Origin: Paracamarosporium sp. OC-R06-R3 | Lineage: Eukaryota > Ascomycota > Dothideomycetes > Pleosporales > Didymosphaeriaceae | Direction of reading: 5' to 3' | Assembly: GCA_019828545.1 (NCBI GenBank) | Contig: JACVRA010000095.1 | Location: forward strand, 251,305 to 315,304 | DNA: 64,000 nucleotides | Part shown: positions 51,529 through 63,200 of the stretch, piece by piece | Numbering within the stretch: the first letter of the stretch is position 1 | How the letters are laid out: the number at the start of each line of letters is the position of its first letter | The notes under the pieces: model-generated | The model's database searches: none | What the model was told of the DNA's origin: nothing | Seen by the model: the letters and a program-made list of their open reading frames with translations, nothing else | Translations under genes and position numbers: made by a program

Positions 51529-52655
51529 ATGGATATCGACGACTATGGCCCAAAGGAGCCAACGTGCCGTATGCTCGAAGTGCGTTCTGGCTCTTTGTCG
51601 TTCACATGAGCAAGAAAGACATGGCACTGACGCCTTGCAGGCAAACGATAAGCGCGCCTACTTCATCGTCAGAGACTGGAACCTCGAGACCGCAAACTCG
51701 CTGCGGCGCGTTATGCTCGCTGAGGTCCCCACCCTCGCCATCGACACCGTAGAAGTCATCGACAACACCTCGGTGCTCGCCGACGAGTTCATAGCCCACC
51801 GCCTAGGCCTCGTACCGCTGATCGCGGAAGATATAGACAAGCTGGTAGACTTCCGAGACTGCGATTGCGAGAACTCGGACTGCGACAACTGCTCTGTGAC
51901 TTTGAGGCTGAAGGCCAAATGCACGGGAAATGATGTTATGAAGGTGTATGCACGAGACTTGGTTATTGAGAGTATGCCGCCGAGCGACAAGCTGGGACGG
52001 CCGGTTATCACGGATGCGGATGGGCTGGGGAGCTGTATCGTGAAGCTGAGGAAGGGGCAGGCGATTGATATGCGGTTGATCGCGAAGAAGGGTATTGCAA
52101 AGGAGCATGCGAAGTGGGCACCGAGTGCGGCGATAGGATTTGAATACGACCCCGCGAACAAGCTACATCACTTGGATCTGTGGTATGAGGGCGACGATCC
52201 TAAGAAGGAGTGGTACGTCATTGCCCGCATAAAGAGGTATTTAGGAGACATCATGCTGATATCGCTTGTACAGGCCCGTTGACCAGGTGCGCGTCGACCA
52301 TGACGGCGGTCCCGAAAAGACAGACGAACCTTTCGACTACGATGCCGTTCCGGAGCGCTTCTTCTTTGACGTAGAGACCGTGGGTGGCCTGAGCCCAGAT
52401 GCTATCGTTGGCAATGGTATCAAAGTGCTCCAACAGAAGCTGGCCAGTGTGATCAAGGAGCTGACTGGCGTGGACGAGGCCAACGTCGGTCTCGAAGGAG
52501 CCCAGAGTCCGACTATGGATGGTGGATATGGCAACGATGGGTACGGCAATGACGGCGGTTATACGACACCTGGATATGGCGGCGCCGGCGGTGCCTATGG
52601 TGGAGGCACGACTCCTTACGGTGCTACGCCGTATGGTGGAGCACCCGGATGGTAG
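51529..52655 (+). CDS. RPB3: RNA polymerase II subunit RPB3, 334 aa
   Basis: This is the third-largest subunit of RNA polymerase II, the alpha-like assembly partner of RPB11. The exons are 51529-51579, 51641-52212 and 52274-52655; introns are 61 nt each and the sum is 1005 nt. Splicing the 17-codon first exon gives MDIDDYGPKE joined to ANDKRAYFIV. Motifs include NSLRRVMLAEVPTLAIDTVE, DEFIAHRLGLVPL and the zinc loop FRDCDCENSDCDNC (Cys 91, 93, 98, 101). Further on are HAKWAPSAAIGFEYDPANKL and FFFDVETVGGLSPDAIVGNG. The last ~55 residues form a Gly/Tyr-rich tail (GGYGNDGYGNDGG repeats), typical of filamentous fungi. Confidence 0.95.
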
Positions 52656-53305
52656 ATGCAAACCGAGGAGCGCCTCTCACCTAATGGATTAGGAGCGTTC
52701 GGTAGCCCCACCAGACGCTGAAAAACGGGCACGAGAATGAGGCATCGACCTCCTACCTGGAATGGTCGTCTTCCGTCTGCCTAATATTTAGACGCAAGAG
52801 GGAACGTCTGTTCTTATGCGGGTCCCTCACGATTCGCTTTCCCCAAACCAGACTTGTACAGTACAGCATGGGATGGCGTTTTAACATTACTACGGCGCCA
52901 AAAGCTCAATCCGGCCAAGAGAAGCCAAACAGATCAAAACAAATGAGCATGCGTACGAAAACCCAAAATCATCAGGACACACATTGAGTATTAGCAATCG
53001 ATACCATTATCTGCTTCTTTCATGCCATTTCCTAGCATCCTTTTCCCTTTGATCGTAACTATTACAATGTGAATACAAGCGGTGAGACCGAGCGCCCACC
53101 AGCGATGCTTTTCCAAAAACGTGCGTGCGTGCGGAGAGAGGGGAATATTTACACATGTCGAGAAGAAGCGTGAGAAACGCCGTGAACAGACCAAATGCGT
53201 CGGGCCGTCCAACCATCCAACCAACCATGGAGCCATGCCAGATCCAAATACTCATACATATATCAACAACAATCACAAAAGCCTCAGATCCATCCCTTGT
53301 TTCGT
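52656..53305. other. Convergent 3' region, RPB3 / GrpE
   Basis: About 0.65 kb between two convergent stop codons. I see no gene. Overlapping short frames on both strands share no recognisable features. Confidence 0.5.
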
Positions 53306-54033
53306 CTATGCGTTCTTGACAACGCCCACCTTCGCGGCGCGCAGCACCCGTCCGTTGAGCAGGAACCCCTTCTGCTGCGTGTGGAAGCACACGCCGTCCT
53401 CCTTGTCGGGCATGGGCGTCTGGAACACGGCCTCGTGGACGTTGGGGTTGAACTTCTCGTTCTCGGCGGAGGGGTCGAAGCGCTCGAGGCCGTGCTTCTT
53501 GAGCGTGGACATGAGGATGTTGTCCGTCATCTTGAGGCCGTCGTGCAGGGTGACGAGGTCCGCGTTGTCCTTGTTGAGCTTCGCGGGGTCGACGGTGGTG
53601 AGGGCGCGGTCGAGGTTGTCGACGGACTCGACGAGGTCGCGGGCGAAACGCTGCAGCGCGAAGTCCTTGGCGGCTTGGATTTCACGCTTGGTGCGTTCTT
53701 GCAGGTTGCGGTAGTCGGCGACGGAGCGGAGGTACTTGTCCTATTGGTGTTGTTAGTATGAAGGGTAGATGGGGGAAGATGTATGGATGGATGAGCGGCG
53801 CATACCTTCAGGTCAACGATCTCCTTGTCCTTCTTCTCCAGCTGCTCCTTCAACTGCGCGGACGGGTCCTTTGCCTCTGCAGCTTCGCCCTCCTTCTTTG
53901 CCTCTGCGGGTGCGGCATCGGAGTACCACCGTATCGCGGGTGCTGCTCGTGTGATGGGGGCGAATGCGGGTTGGATGCGCTGCACGGGGCGGGCGGCCTG
54001 TCTTGACGCGCGGAAGACTGTTCTTTGAAGCAT
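53306..54033 (-). CDS. mge1: Mitochondrial GrpE nucleotide exchange factor, 220 aa
   Basis: This is the co-chaperone that releases ADP from mitochondrial Hsp70 during import and folding. The exons are 54033-53806 and 53740-53306, with a 65-nt intron and a sum of 663 nt. The N-terminus (MLQRTVFRASRQAARPVQRI) is an Arg-rich matrix-targeting sequence. The long helix EQLEKKDKEIVDLK-DKYLRS crosses the junction. GrpE motifs follow: VADYRNLQERTKREIQAAKD, ARDLVESVDNLDRAL and GLKMTDNILMSTLKKHGLER. The beta-domain then has FNPNVHEAVFQTPMPDKEDG and the closing GFLLNGRVLRAAKVGVVK. The length is normal for the family. It is divergent from the PrpF-fusion gene across 226 bp. Confidence 0.96.
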
Positions 54034-54259
54034 CTTGGAGGATGTGTGTGAAGAGAGGAGGAATCAGGTGGAAGAGGCGATGGACAGCTGAGATGATGAC
54101 TGAGTGTTGTAGATGCTAGACGCAGAGCTCAAGAAAAGTTCTTAGACACGGCTGCACCGTGCGGCCCGAGCGACAGGGTCCGCCTCGGCTTGCATTCCGA
54201 CATTTCTAGAAAGCTGCAACCCATCGTACCATCGCATTATCTCCCATGGCCGTCGCGTT
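54034..54259. promoter_or_regulatory. Shared divergent promoter, mge1 / PrpF fusion
   Basis: A 226-bp interval serves two divergent start codons. No specific element is recognised by eye. Confidence 0.35.
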
Positions 54260-56554
54260 ATGAGACCGACGTTTCCCTGCCAATTGCGCCTTCGAAAGAC
54301 CGTCTGGCGCATTCCGTCCTCTGAGCCATCACCTAGGATCACCTCGACGCCGGAACAGACAGCGCTCCGGGCGGCCTACTATCGCGGCGGAACATCCCGC
54401 GCAGTTATCCTTCAACCGCAAGACCTGCCCGCTAGCCACACAAAATGGCGAGGCGTATTTCGACAGGTGCTAGGATGTGTAGGGCAAGGAGAGACGTTTG
54501 GGAGGCAATTGCACCGTGCCAAAGGCACATCGAGCTTGGGCAAGATATGTCTGGTTGAGCCGTATCACAAGACGAAGGAAGACGAAACTATGAGCCCTCA
54601 TATAGATTACACCTTTGTGAACATGGATACAAAGTATGGGCACCTAGATGTGGCGGGCAACTGCGGGAACATGGTCAGTGCCGTCGGTCCGTACGCATAC
54701 AATGCACGCCTGCTCCCGCCCGATGTATACGCGATCAAAGACGGCGACATTACCGTTACCATACGGAACACGAACACCATGAAAATCGTTGAATCGACGT
54801 TTTCTGTTTCTGGGGGCCAGGCTGCTGTGACAGGTAACCATGCCCTCGACGGTGTAAATGGGAAAGGATCGAAGATTAGTCTGGCGTTCCAAGACCCAAC
54901 TCGCAGTACCACTGGCAAGACATTTCCCACTGGGAAATATGTCGATGTCATTGAGGGTTTCAAAGTCACCTGCATCGACGGCGCAACACCTGTAGTCTTT
55001 ATCCGCGCAGACGCCATTGGGATTCCGGGCACCATTCTGCCCCACGAGTTCAGCATGCATAAAGATAAATTAGACCTCTTGGAGAAGATTCGGAGAGCTG
55101 CTGCAGTAGCCATGGGGATTGTACACGCTGGAAAAACAGTTCCACGCACTATCCCGAACATCGCCCTGGTATCGCAGAGCTCCCAGCACACCACCGTTTC
55201 AGGGGCAACTATGAAAGCCTCGCAAACGGACGTTGTAGTTCGTTTCATCTCCGACTCAGAACCACATCAGGCTATACCGCTAACAGGAGCTCTGACGACA
55301 GCAATGGCGGCGCGTATGCCAGGCACCATTGTCGACCAGCTCCTCGCCCCTGAAGAGGTCATGCCTGGTTTCGTCACCATCGGACATCCAAGCGGAAAAC
55401 TCCATGTCAAGGTCGACTATGACACATCAAAGAAGCCACCAATGTGGGTGGCGAATGTGTCAACGACCGCACAACGGCTTTTCGAGGGCAAGGCATTCTG
55501 GACCGATTCGCCTCAAGACAAAAAGACAGACCTGGCCACCGATACGAACACTGCGCGTCACGCCCTTGGTCTAGCATTCGTCAACGATCTCCGTTTCCAC
55601 GAGTCTCCCGACAACCTCATTGAACGCTTCTACAAAGAAGGCCACAACAACAGCACCGAATTCGCCTCCCAACTGACACGGAAACCGGCCGACCGCCGAC
55701 AACCACCACCTCATTCACCACAGCCAGACCCGCAACTACCCATCCCATCCACCCACCGCGACGAAACCCACCTCCTCCGCGAGCTCTCCTCCCTCCGCAC
55801 CTCCCTCACACACTTCACCTCCCTCTACCCCTCTCCCAAGTCCCCCCACGCTAAACCGCCCTCCCCAACTCCCTCTAGCATCTCGCACCACCTCGCCGCC
55901 ATCACGCAGCACATCAACATCCTCACCGCCTCTCTCGCACGCATGCCCCGCCCCCCACGAGCTAGCACGCCAACCCGTGGAACAGGCGACCAGTGGCGCC
56001 AGTGGGCCAAAACCTTCAGTCGGTGGGACAAGATCCGGCGTTTGAGAGAGAATGAGGCGAAGATGTCGAGGAGGCAGCGGAAGAAGAGCGACTGGGCGAG
56101 GTGGCGCGATGGTGAGTTGCTTACGTTGAGTAAGAGGGGGAGACCTGTGGTTATGGGGGAGCGGAGGAGGAAGCTGCTTCAGAGTCGGGAGAGGGAGGGG
56201 AGGGATGTCGAGGGGGTGGCTAGTGGGTTTGTGGTTGGAGAGGAGATGGAGGAGAAGGGAATGAGGAGGGTTGGGGGTGGTGTGAAGGGGGATCGGAGTA
56301 GTAGTGCGAGAAGAGACGGAGGGGCCGATGTGGAGGGCAAGAAAAACGCCTCTGTAAAGCGCGATGGACGAAAAGTGGCGAACGGGAACGAATCGGAAGA
56401 CTCACGCCGCGATCAACCCGTCCATACGAAGGAAAATGCCACCACCGCTGATCCTAAATCTGCGCATACTCCCTCCCAGCACCCTCGCACATTCGAATGG
56501 CCTTCCTTCAAGCCCAAGCCCGTGCTGAAACAAAAGGACGAGGAGAAGAAGTAA
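54260..56554 (+). CDS. PrpF-domain protein fused to a long basic tail, 764 aa
   Basis: Residues ~35-455 form a PrpF domain (2-methylaconitate cis-trans isomerase family, diaminopimelate-epimerase fold). Landmarks are ALRAAYYRGGTSRAVIL, HLDVAGNCGNMVSAVGPYAY, VPRTIPNIALVSQSSQHTT and an MPGTIVDQLL to GHPSGKLHV stretch. The N-terminus (MRPTFPCQLRLRKTVWRI) could be a mitochondrial presequence. After residue ~460 the open frame runs on for another 300 residues: Pro-rich, then helical (LLRELSSLRTSLTHFTS), then Lys/Arg-rich with WRQWAKTFSRWDKIRRL and RRQRKKSDWARWRDGELL, ending in a low-complexity charged region. Bacterial PrpF proteins are about 400 residues. No stop or clear splice site separates the parts, so I read one gene; two fused models are the alternative. 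Confidence 0.8.
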   Translation: MRPTFPCQLRLRKTVWRIPSSEPSPRITSTPEQTALRAAYYRGGTSRAVILQPQDLPASHTKWRGVFRQVLGCVGQGETFGRQLHRAKGTSSLGKICLVEPYHKTKEDETMSPHIDYTFVNMDTKYGHLDVAGNCGNMVSAVGPYAYNARLLPPDVYAIKDGDITVTIRNTNTMKIVESTFSVSGGQAAVTGNHALDGVNGKGSKISLAFQDPTRSTTGKTFPTGKYVDVIEGFKVTCIDGATPVVFIRADAIGIPGTILPHEFSMHKDKLDLLEKIRRAAAVAMGIVHAGKTVPRTIPNIALVSQSSQHTTVSGATMKASQTDVVVRFISDSEPHQAIPLTGALTTAMAARMPGTIVDQLLAPEEVMPGFVTIGHPSGKLHVKVDYDTSKKPPMWVANVSTTAQRLFEGKAFWTDSPQDKKTDLATDTNTARHALGLAFVNDLRFHESPDNLIERFYKEGHNNSTEFASQLTRKPADRRQPPPHSPQPDPQLPIPSTHRDETHLLRELSSLRTSLTHFTSLYPSPKSPHAKPPSPTPSSISHHLAAITQHINILTASLARMPRPPRASTPTRGTGDQWRQWAKTFSRWDKIRRLRENEAKMSRRQRKKSDWARWRDGELLTLSKRGRPVVMGERRRKLLQSREREGRDVEGVASGFVVGEEMEEKGMRRVGGGVKGDRSSSARRDGGADVEGKKNASVKRDGRKVANGNESEDSRRDQPVHTKENATTADPKSAHTPSQHPRTFEWPSFKPKPVLKQKDEEKK

Positions 56555-57223
56555 CGACGCATCCATCGTAGTGAAAAGCAAACGCAAGAGCGTATGTATA
56601 TTGAAAGAAGGCAGGTTGTGTATATCACGGATGTACAAAGTGTGTATATTATAATTTGTGTAAATATAGAAGAAGGACAATATACGTCTGTGTACAGTAG
56701 CAGGTTAGAAGTGTTTGTTTCGTATAGAAAGGATAGGTATGGTGAATGAAAAGGGCTACTGTTGAACTTTTTGGGATTCGATTTCGCATTGATGATATAA
56801 AGTCCATGACTAACGCTTCCCATGTACGCATTTATGCATTCACCTGACGTTCGACGCGGATGAATCAAGTACTTAGTCTCAATTGCATATCAAAGCAGCG
56901 TAACCCGGATGAAAAGCTCGAAATCTCATTTACTGCGACATGTTTACACCGTTCACGCGCACTCTAATCATTCCAACCACATATAACTCTTCGTATTCAC
57001 AAGATATAAATCTATCTATGTACAGCTTCTAAAGCCCCTCCCATCCCATGCACCGCCATTCTTATATACAACAAAGCAATCTACGAAACCAAAACACAAA
57101 CCGCATGCGTGCGCGCCACGCCAGGTATCAAAAAGAGAAGAGATATGGAGCCTCCACAACCCGCATAGTGTACTGTACAAGCTGCCCGTATATACACGGC
57201 GTCGCATCGTCGAGCAGCCTAGT
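56555..57223. other. Convergent 3' region, PrpF fusion / DIC1
   Basis: About 0.67 kb, AT-rich in its first half (TATATTATAATTTGTG at about 56643). It holds two 3' UTRs and no gene that I can support. Confidence 0.5.
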
Positions 57224-58300
57224 CTAGTCTAATCCTTTAAGCCTCCGGTACACGGTCTTATGCTGTTCCAAGAATACAAAAGTAAGAATGGTATGCGGGC
57301 CCATGCGGATGAAGCTGGGGACCCAGCCCTTGAACATCCAGCGCAGGCCCTCGGCGCGCGTGGTGTCTGTGACGATGCGCATGATGCTCTTGTGCTCCGT
57401 TGAGCCCATGACCTTCGTCTTGATGACGTCCACGGGCGAACATATCGTCGTGGCGACGAAGCCGGCGAGGAAACTGGCCGTGAAGTGCGTCGTGAGGTTG
57501 TCCTGCAGGGGCGTCTTCTCGAGGAGCGTGCGCTTGAAGACGTCGTATGAGGCTAGTTGGCCGACGGTCATGAGCACGGCGCGCGACGAGTTGGGCCACA
57601 CGCCGCGCCAGAGCCGGGCTACGCCTTCTTCTCGCGCGGTGCGTATTAAGCCGTCGAAGACATGCTTGTATTTACGGCGCTGCTCGGGAGGGAGTGCGGC
57701 ATCGTGCTGCATGCGGACGTTGATGATGTCGCCTGGGTTGCCGGCGATACCGCCGAGGAGGCCGGATACTGAGGCCATGGCTACGAGGGTGAGGAAGGAG
57801 GGCTTGGTATCGGCGGTGGTGTAGCGGTCTTTGAGGGCCTCATAGACGCCGAAGCGCGTCATACTGTAGGTCAACTGGCGCAATTGGGCGGCTGATAGCT
57901 GTTCAATCGTTAGTCGGAGATAGACACAACGCGACGGATGTAGGCGCATACTCCTCGATACAGGCCCATGATGCCGTCAGTCTTTGCGACATGGGCAAAC
58001 ATTTGCAGCATGTTCAGCCGCGGGCCCTGGGTTCCTTGCATCTGCAATCTGACCTAGCACAAGCGTGAGCGCGCGTTGTTGTGTTGATCCAAACACGACG
58101 GTACCTTGACTGCCAAAACATTAGCCTGGGGTCGTCGCAATTGCAAAACAGAGCTCACCTAGATCCAGCGGATGCGTAAAACATGCCGCAAAACAGCTCG
58201 CGCTCCCTCCAAACCAGAAGGGATAGTGTATGGGCGCCTTCTTCACGTCCTGGCTCTTCCGCAGCTCAGTCGCGCTCACCTGCTTCTCGAGAGCCGGCAT
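57224..58300 (-). CDS. DIC1: Mitochondrial dicarboxylate carrier, 307 aa
   Basis: This inner-membrane carrier exchanges malate or succinate for phosphate. The exons are 58300-58159, a 5-nt exon 58109-58105, 58053-57952 and 57898-57224; introns are 49, 51 and 53 nt and the sum is 924 nt. The five-base exon restores the first carrier signature HPLDL-VK-VRLQMQ; skipping it breaks the frame. The second signature reads GNPGDIINVRMQ and the third SPVDVIKTKVM, giving the threefold carrier repeat with six helices. Further landmarks are WFGGSASCFAACFTHP, SAAQLRQLTYSMTRFGVYEA and GPHTILTFVFLEQ. These fit DIC-type rather than ADP/ATP carriers. I chose the ATG at 58300; the frame upstream starts only at GTG. 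Confidence 0.92.
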
Positions 58301-58561
58301 GATTCCCTTAACCTCTGTAACCTGCACAGAAGCTGCATGTAGCCTGACAAATCCCCGTCTGCTTTGCCGAGAGGCGTCCAGTAACGGGTGGGGGGAGTTT
58401 GGCGCGAAGAACCTCGGATGGTACGTCTCGGAGACGGCGGCACGTCATTAGAAAATTGGTATACGTTCGGCGCTGTTTTTGGGTCCGAAGGCTTGGCGTC
58501 GCGTGCGTTTTCTGGGGGACGCGTCGGCGCCCTGCGAGACTGCATTGTAGGTCCATCCAAC
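58301..58561. promoter_or_regulatory. Shared divergent promoter, DIC1 / MSF1
   Basis: This 261-bp interval separates the start codons of two nuclear genes for mitochondrial proteins on opposite strands. Joint control is plausible but unproven. Confidence 0.4.
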
Positions 58562-60280
58562 ATGCGGATACCACCGTTGTCGGCGGCGCTGTGCCGCCAA
58601 TTGGGAGCAAGAGCTGAGTTTAGGGCTGTGAGGTCGCCATGGTCGCCGTGGCTGCCGTCGTGCCAGGTGCGATGTAATTCTTCAGGTAAGCTCGTGTCAT
58701 GTGACTTTCACCTTCCTCCTTTCCCAGCAGCATCTTCGAAAGCGATGCGCTATGGTGATTGTTGTCTGAATTTCAATTTGTCTCTTCCAAATGTAGTCTT
58801 CTCGCTATGTCTTTCTTATCCCAGCATTCTCTCCGTCTATCCTCACGTCAATATCCAATTCAAATCTTCAATATTCATCTTCTCCCTCAACACCACTCTT
58901 ATCCACATTCCCCCTATCTATACATCTCTCTAAGAACACCCAGGCACCCCCAAAAAGGAAGTGACCGTGGAAGGCAAAACCTACCAAACCGACCCCTGGA
59001 TGAACACGCCCTCGACAATCCTCTCGGCCATCCCCCGCCGCCTGCACACCCAACCCAACCACCCCCTAACCATCACCCGCCAGCTCATCGAATCCCGCTT
59101 CCCAGGCTACAAGACGCACAACTCGCTCTTCCCCATCGTCACCACGCACCAGAACTTCGACTCCCTCGGCTTCCCCCCGGACCACGTCGGCCGCTCAAGA
59201 ACAGACACGTACTACCTCAACAAGGACACGGTGCTCCGCACGCACACGTCCGCGCATCAGGCGGATACGTTTCGAAAGGACGAGGCAGACGGGTTCCTGA
59301 TCAGCGCGGATGTCTACCGCCGCGATGCGATTGACCGGAGCCACTACCCCGTGTTCCACCAGATGGAGGGCGCGCGGACGTGGGATCGGCGCGCGGCGGA
59401 GAAGCAGGGCAAGACGCTGGCGCAGGTCATCTGGGAGGACGTGGCGAAGATCCCCTCGCACGGCGTCGAGGTCGAGGACCCCAATCCGACGATGCATCCT
59501 GAGCGCAACCCGCTGCAGGACGGGCACGCCGCGGCCGAGACCGAGGCCATCGCCGCGCACCTCAAGCGCTCGCTCGAGGATGTCGTCGTCGCCATCTTCA
59601 ACGCGGCAAGGTCCGCTTCCGAAGCAGGGTCTGCGGCTGCAGAGGAGCCCCTGAGGGTGCGCTGGGTCGAGGCCTACTTCCCGTTCACGTCGCCGTCGTG
59701 GGAGCTCGAGGTCTTCTGGCAGGGCGACTGGCTCGAGGTGCTGGGCAGCGGCGTGGTGCAGCAGGGGATTCTGGACGGGGCTGGTGTGCCTTCGCGCGTG
59801 GGCTGGGCCTTTGGGCTCGGCCTCGAGCGCATCGCCATGCTGCTGTACTCGATCCCAGACATCCGCCTGTTCTGGAGCACAGACGACCGCTTCCTGTCGC
59901 AGTTCCGCGCCGGGGCTCCCATCCGCCGCTTCGTCCCCTTCAGTAAGTACCCGGCGTGCTTCAAGGACGTGTCCTTCTGGCTGCGCACGTCGTCGAGCGC
60001 GGCGGGCGGCGCGAGCCCCACGCCCGCCCCAGGCGCGTCCACGCCGGCGTCCTTCCACGAGAACGACGTCATGGAGATCGCGCGCGACGTGTGCGGCGAC
60101 GTCGTCGAGGACGTGCGGCTCACGGATGAATTCGTGCATCCCAAGACGGGCCGCCGCAGCGTGTGCTACAGGGTCAACTACCGCCATCTGGAGCGCACCC
60201 TGACAAACGACGAGGCCAACGACCTGCACGAGCGCTTCCGCCAGCAGCTCGTCGACCAGCTGGGCGTCGAGCTGCGCTAA
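58562..60280 (+). CDS. MSF1: Mitochondrial phenylalanyl-tRNA synthetase, 486 aa
   Basis: This monomeric class II synthetase charges mitochondrial tRNA-Phe. The exons are 58562-58685 and 58944-60280. The 258-nt intron (GTAAGC ... CCAG) is the longest I see in the window; the sum is 1461 nt. Exon 1 encodes almost only the Arg-rich presequence (MRIPPLSAALCRQLGARAEF). Across the junction NSSG-TPKKEVTVEGKTY leads into the catalytic core: LLRTHTSAHQADTF-like motif 1 context (here VLRTHTSAHQ), FLISADVYRRDAIDRSHYPV, then FHQMEG. The core continues with RWVEAYFPFTSPSWELEVFW, GWAFGLGLERIAMLLYSIPD and the class II RLFWSTDDRF block. The C-terminal anticodon-binding (FDX-ACB) domain contains ENDVMEIARDVCGDVVEDVR and GRRSVCYRVNYRHLERTLT. 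The GC content of exon 2 is high. Confidence 0.94.
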
Positions 60281-63200
60281 TATCAATATCAAAACCCAAT
60301 TCCCGATCCATCCAGCCTGTGAGTCGAGTTCCGCATCCTGACAGGTCCTGGCTAGTGTGCACGCCGACGCCACGTCCGGTAGGTGCGGACCGGGGCTTGC
60401 GCCTGTTCTGGCTGGCGGACTGCCGTTCACGGTGCTGTGTGCTCGGAAGGCTGTCGTCCATGTAGACTACTGTATGTATCATACGTTTGTACTATAGATG
60501 TACCGTCGGCACGCGATGCCCGAATAGAAATGCCCTAGACCTACTTGCACGGATTCAGCACGGGCTTCGCGCCCGCCCAACACCACACGTCCGCTTCCAT
60601 CTGCTGCCATTCTCTTGCAGTCACAAGGCCAGCCAACCCACACCGCCGCTAAAGCAAGGGGTGCAGTAGTTGGACCGTCGACAACAATGTCCAATTGGAG
60701 GCCTATCGCTACAACTCCAGACGCTTAATCCCGTATCCGAATCGTGCACACATCCACCCCGCATTCGACGCCCCACCGGGAAAATCAAATTATCAGTGTC
60801 GAGCATCAAGCCGACCGCATCGCTGGTCGCACATATTACCCAGATCACCATATTACACCCAGCCTATCCTCTCCGTGCGTCTTTGCGGGGAATCCCCGCT
60901 GCAGAATACATACATAAACCTACATACGTCGACCAGACTTGCGTTTTGGCTGTCCACACACCCGGGTTGGCTGCCAGGCTGGCTTTTGCAGCTGCAGGGC
61001 CGGCTGTCGAGACAGGTCAAAACTAACGATGCGCTGCGCTGCGCTGCACTGCACAAAGGTCATGTGCGGCCGGTACAAGAGCCGGAGCGTGGCAGATGCG
61101 GTAGACATGGCCATTGCAACACGGACCTCGTTGCGCCGGAGAATATTTTAGGTTGGGTTGTACAAGGCACGATGGGGACGGGATTGCGTTATTGTAGTCA
61201 TCCTCGCCTCCCGCGGCCGGGTTGACTTGCTCGAAACTAGATGCGTCAGAGCGGTGAGTAGGAAGTGAGTCTTTAGCCGTGCGGTGTGGTTCGCAGACGG
61301 ACAGACCGGCAGCAAAGCGATGTGGCGTTGGCTTGGATAGAGATACTGCTGCTTGACCAAAAACGTGAACGCACTCTGTTTACAGCCTAGAAATTGACAG
61401 TGTCTTCGCGCGGATACCGCTGGACGTCTGCACAAGCTTATCGATAACAGCGGCGCAAGGCGCTGTCGGTTCGTACAGTGGCGTCTCCATGGGTGTGCGG
61501 CGGATCTATTATACCGGACGCATAAGGTCGTTAAGGGGAGGGATCATGGTCTGAGTCCGGTAACGAATCAACAGCGCGAGGTTGAAGAGAAATGCGACGA
61601 CGATAAATCTAAGGCAATAACGTAGGAAAGAAAACGAGGGAGGCGACGACTTCTCGGGGTCTCCGATAGTGCTAACAAGGTGCTGACGGGTGATGTTGTG
61701 TGAGGCGGCACGGGTCGAGGCCTGCTCACCGATCAAGTGTCCACCTACGAGGGTGATGGCGATGTCGTGCAGCGGTTGTGAGAATGAGTTCTTGATTCGA
61801 TCATTGTGTTTGAAAAAACCAGATAACAATTGTTGTAGACCAAGTGCGCTCGGATATGGATTATCCGCTGTAGCCTGTGTTCAGGATGATGAGGCTACAC
61901 GTCCGGGTGCAGTGACGAAGTATCAGGCGACACATCATGCATGGCGTTCGAAAACACAACAGCGTGTCCAGTAACAAGGTCATTGTTCTTACAATAGCTC
62001 CAGGGTCAACGTCGCTTCATGCTGCAGCACTCATACGCAGTGCTCAAGGACGCATAGTCAAGTGGCGGAACGACGCAGATCTGCACTTCCATGTCAGTAG
62101 GACCAATGCAGCTGCAGTTACAGACCGTGTTGATCGTGCCAATCATGCAATCCTTTCTATTACACAATGGTGGCGAGCCTTTAGTCGTGTGCATTGAGGC
62201 AGTGACGACAAGTGGCGTGACGACGGAAATCTTGTCCATGGCTACGAGCCGCATGAAGCGGTCAGCGTCAGACCCAGCAAGTCCTGAAGTATCTGAATAA
62301 AGATACCATGATGGGAGCGGGAAGCCCAATAACGTAACCATGGCAGGTTTGCGTTGCCAAGTTCAAGCTTCGTTTCGTTTCGCGTTTCGCCGGGTGGGGA
62401 GACCTGTGACAGACAGGGTCGACCTAGTCGAGTAGCTAGATGAGCACCAAATGCTTAACAGCGATGCTATACTTCGAATTTACACGTTTTCCAAGATTTT
62501 TGCTAGCTTTCTCTGCTTAGATAAAGTCGACATTCGAGAGCAGAGATGCAGCAGTGTGAAAGGGGAAATTCGGAGTAGATTGCGTTTCTTGCGTCGACGT
62601 GTCAGAACATGCCCTAGCAAATATTTCCAAGGATTCGCTCGTAAATTATGTGATGATTGCGAGATTTTGACAATTGCAACTAGGAACGGGCGCACTGGTC
62701 CGGCTCGCACATGGTAGCCTGCATTTCTTCGGTTAACCATCACCATGCGTCTACAAAAGTAAGACGAGTAGAGGTGAAGGTTTAAAGGATCCGGCGGCCT
62801 GCTAATATTTCAGTGGTCGAGCTAGAAGAGATCGGGACGGGCGTTCCATGCTCCTTGTACCTAGGTTGTGACAGGACCACGCGCCAAGACGAGGATCCAC
62901 GGGTAGGTTTCGCAGCAACTCCATCGGGACAGTTCGCGAGAAGCGTTCCTGAAAATCATCATGTGCTATGGCGAAGACGGCTTGGAGTGGGCTTCCGGGA
63001 GGAGTACGTAAGTTCGTAAACTGACTCAACAGATGCGGGCAACCCGAATCTGTTCACGACGAGCAGATCTGGTAGACGTGGGCTGGATTGTAAGTGGTCG
63101 ATTGTTTGGAGCTGCAATGCTGGTTCGTTCGTCACATCCTTTACCCGTACGCTGGAAGGAGGACGAGCGAAAACGTACGTTTTTCTGTGGGGTGGATTCC

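Noticed and set aside
59195..60430. 411-codon open frame on the minus strand
   Set aside because: It is antisense to the GC-rich MSF1 coding exon; long antisense frames follow from codon bias, and the translation is low-complexity Arg/His/Leu.
61509..61829. 106-codon minus-strand frame with a hydrophobic stretch
   Set aside because: No in-frame ATG is near its start, no splice partner is convincing and there is no family resemblance.
62006..62341. 111-codon Cys-containing frame on the minus strand
   Set aside because: It has an ATG but no signal peptide, regular Cys spacing or recognised domain; too little support to call a gene.
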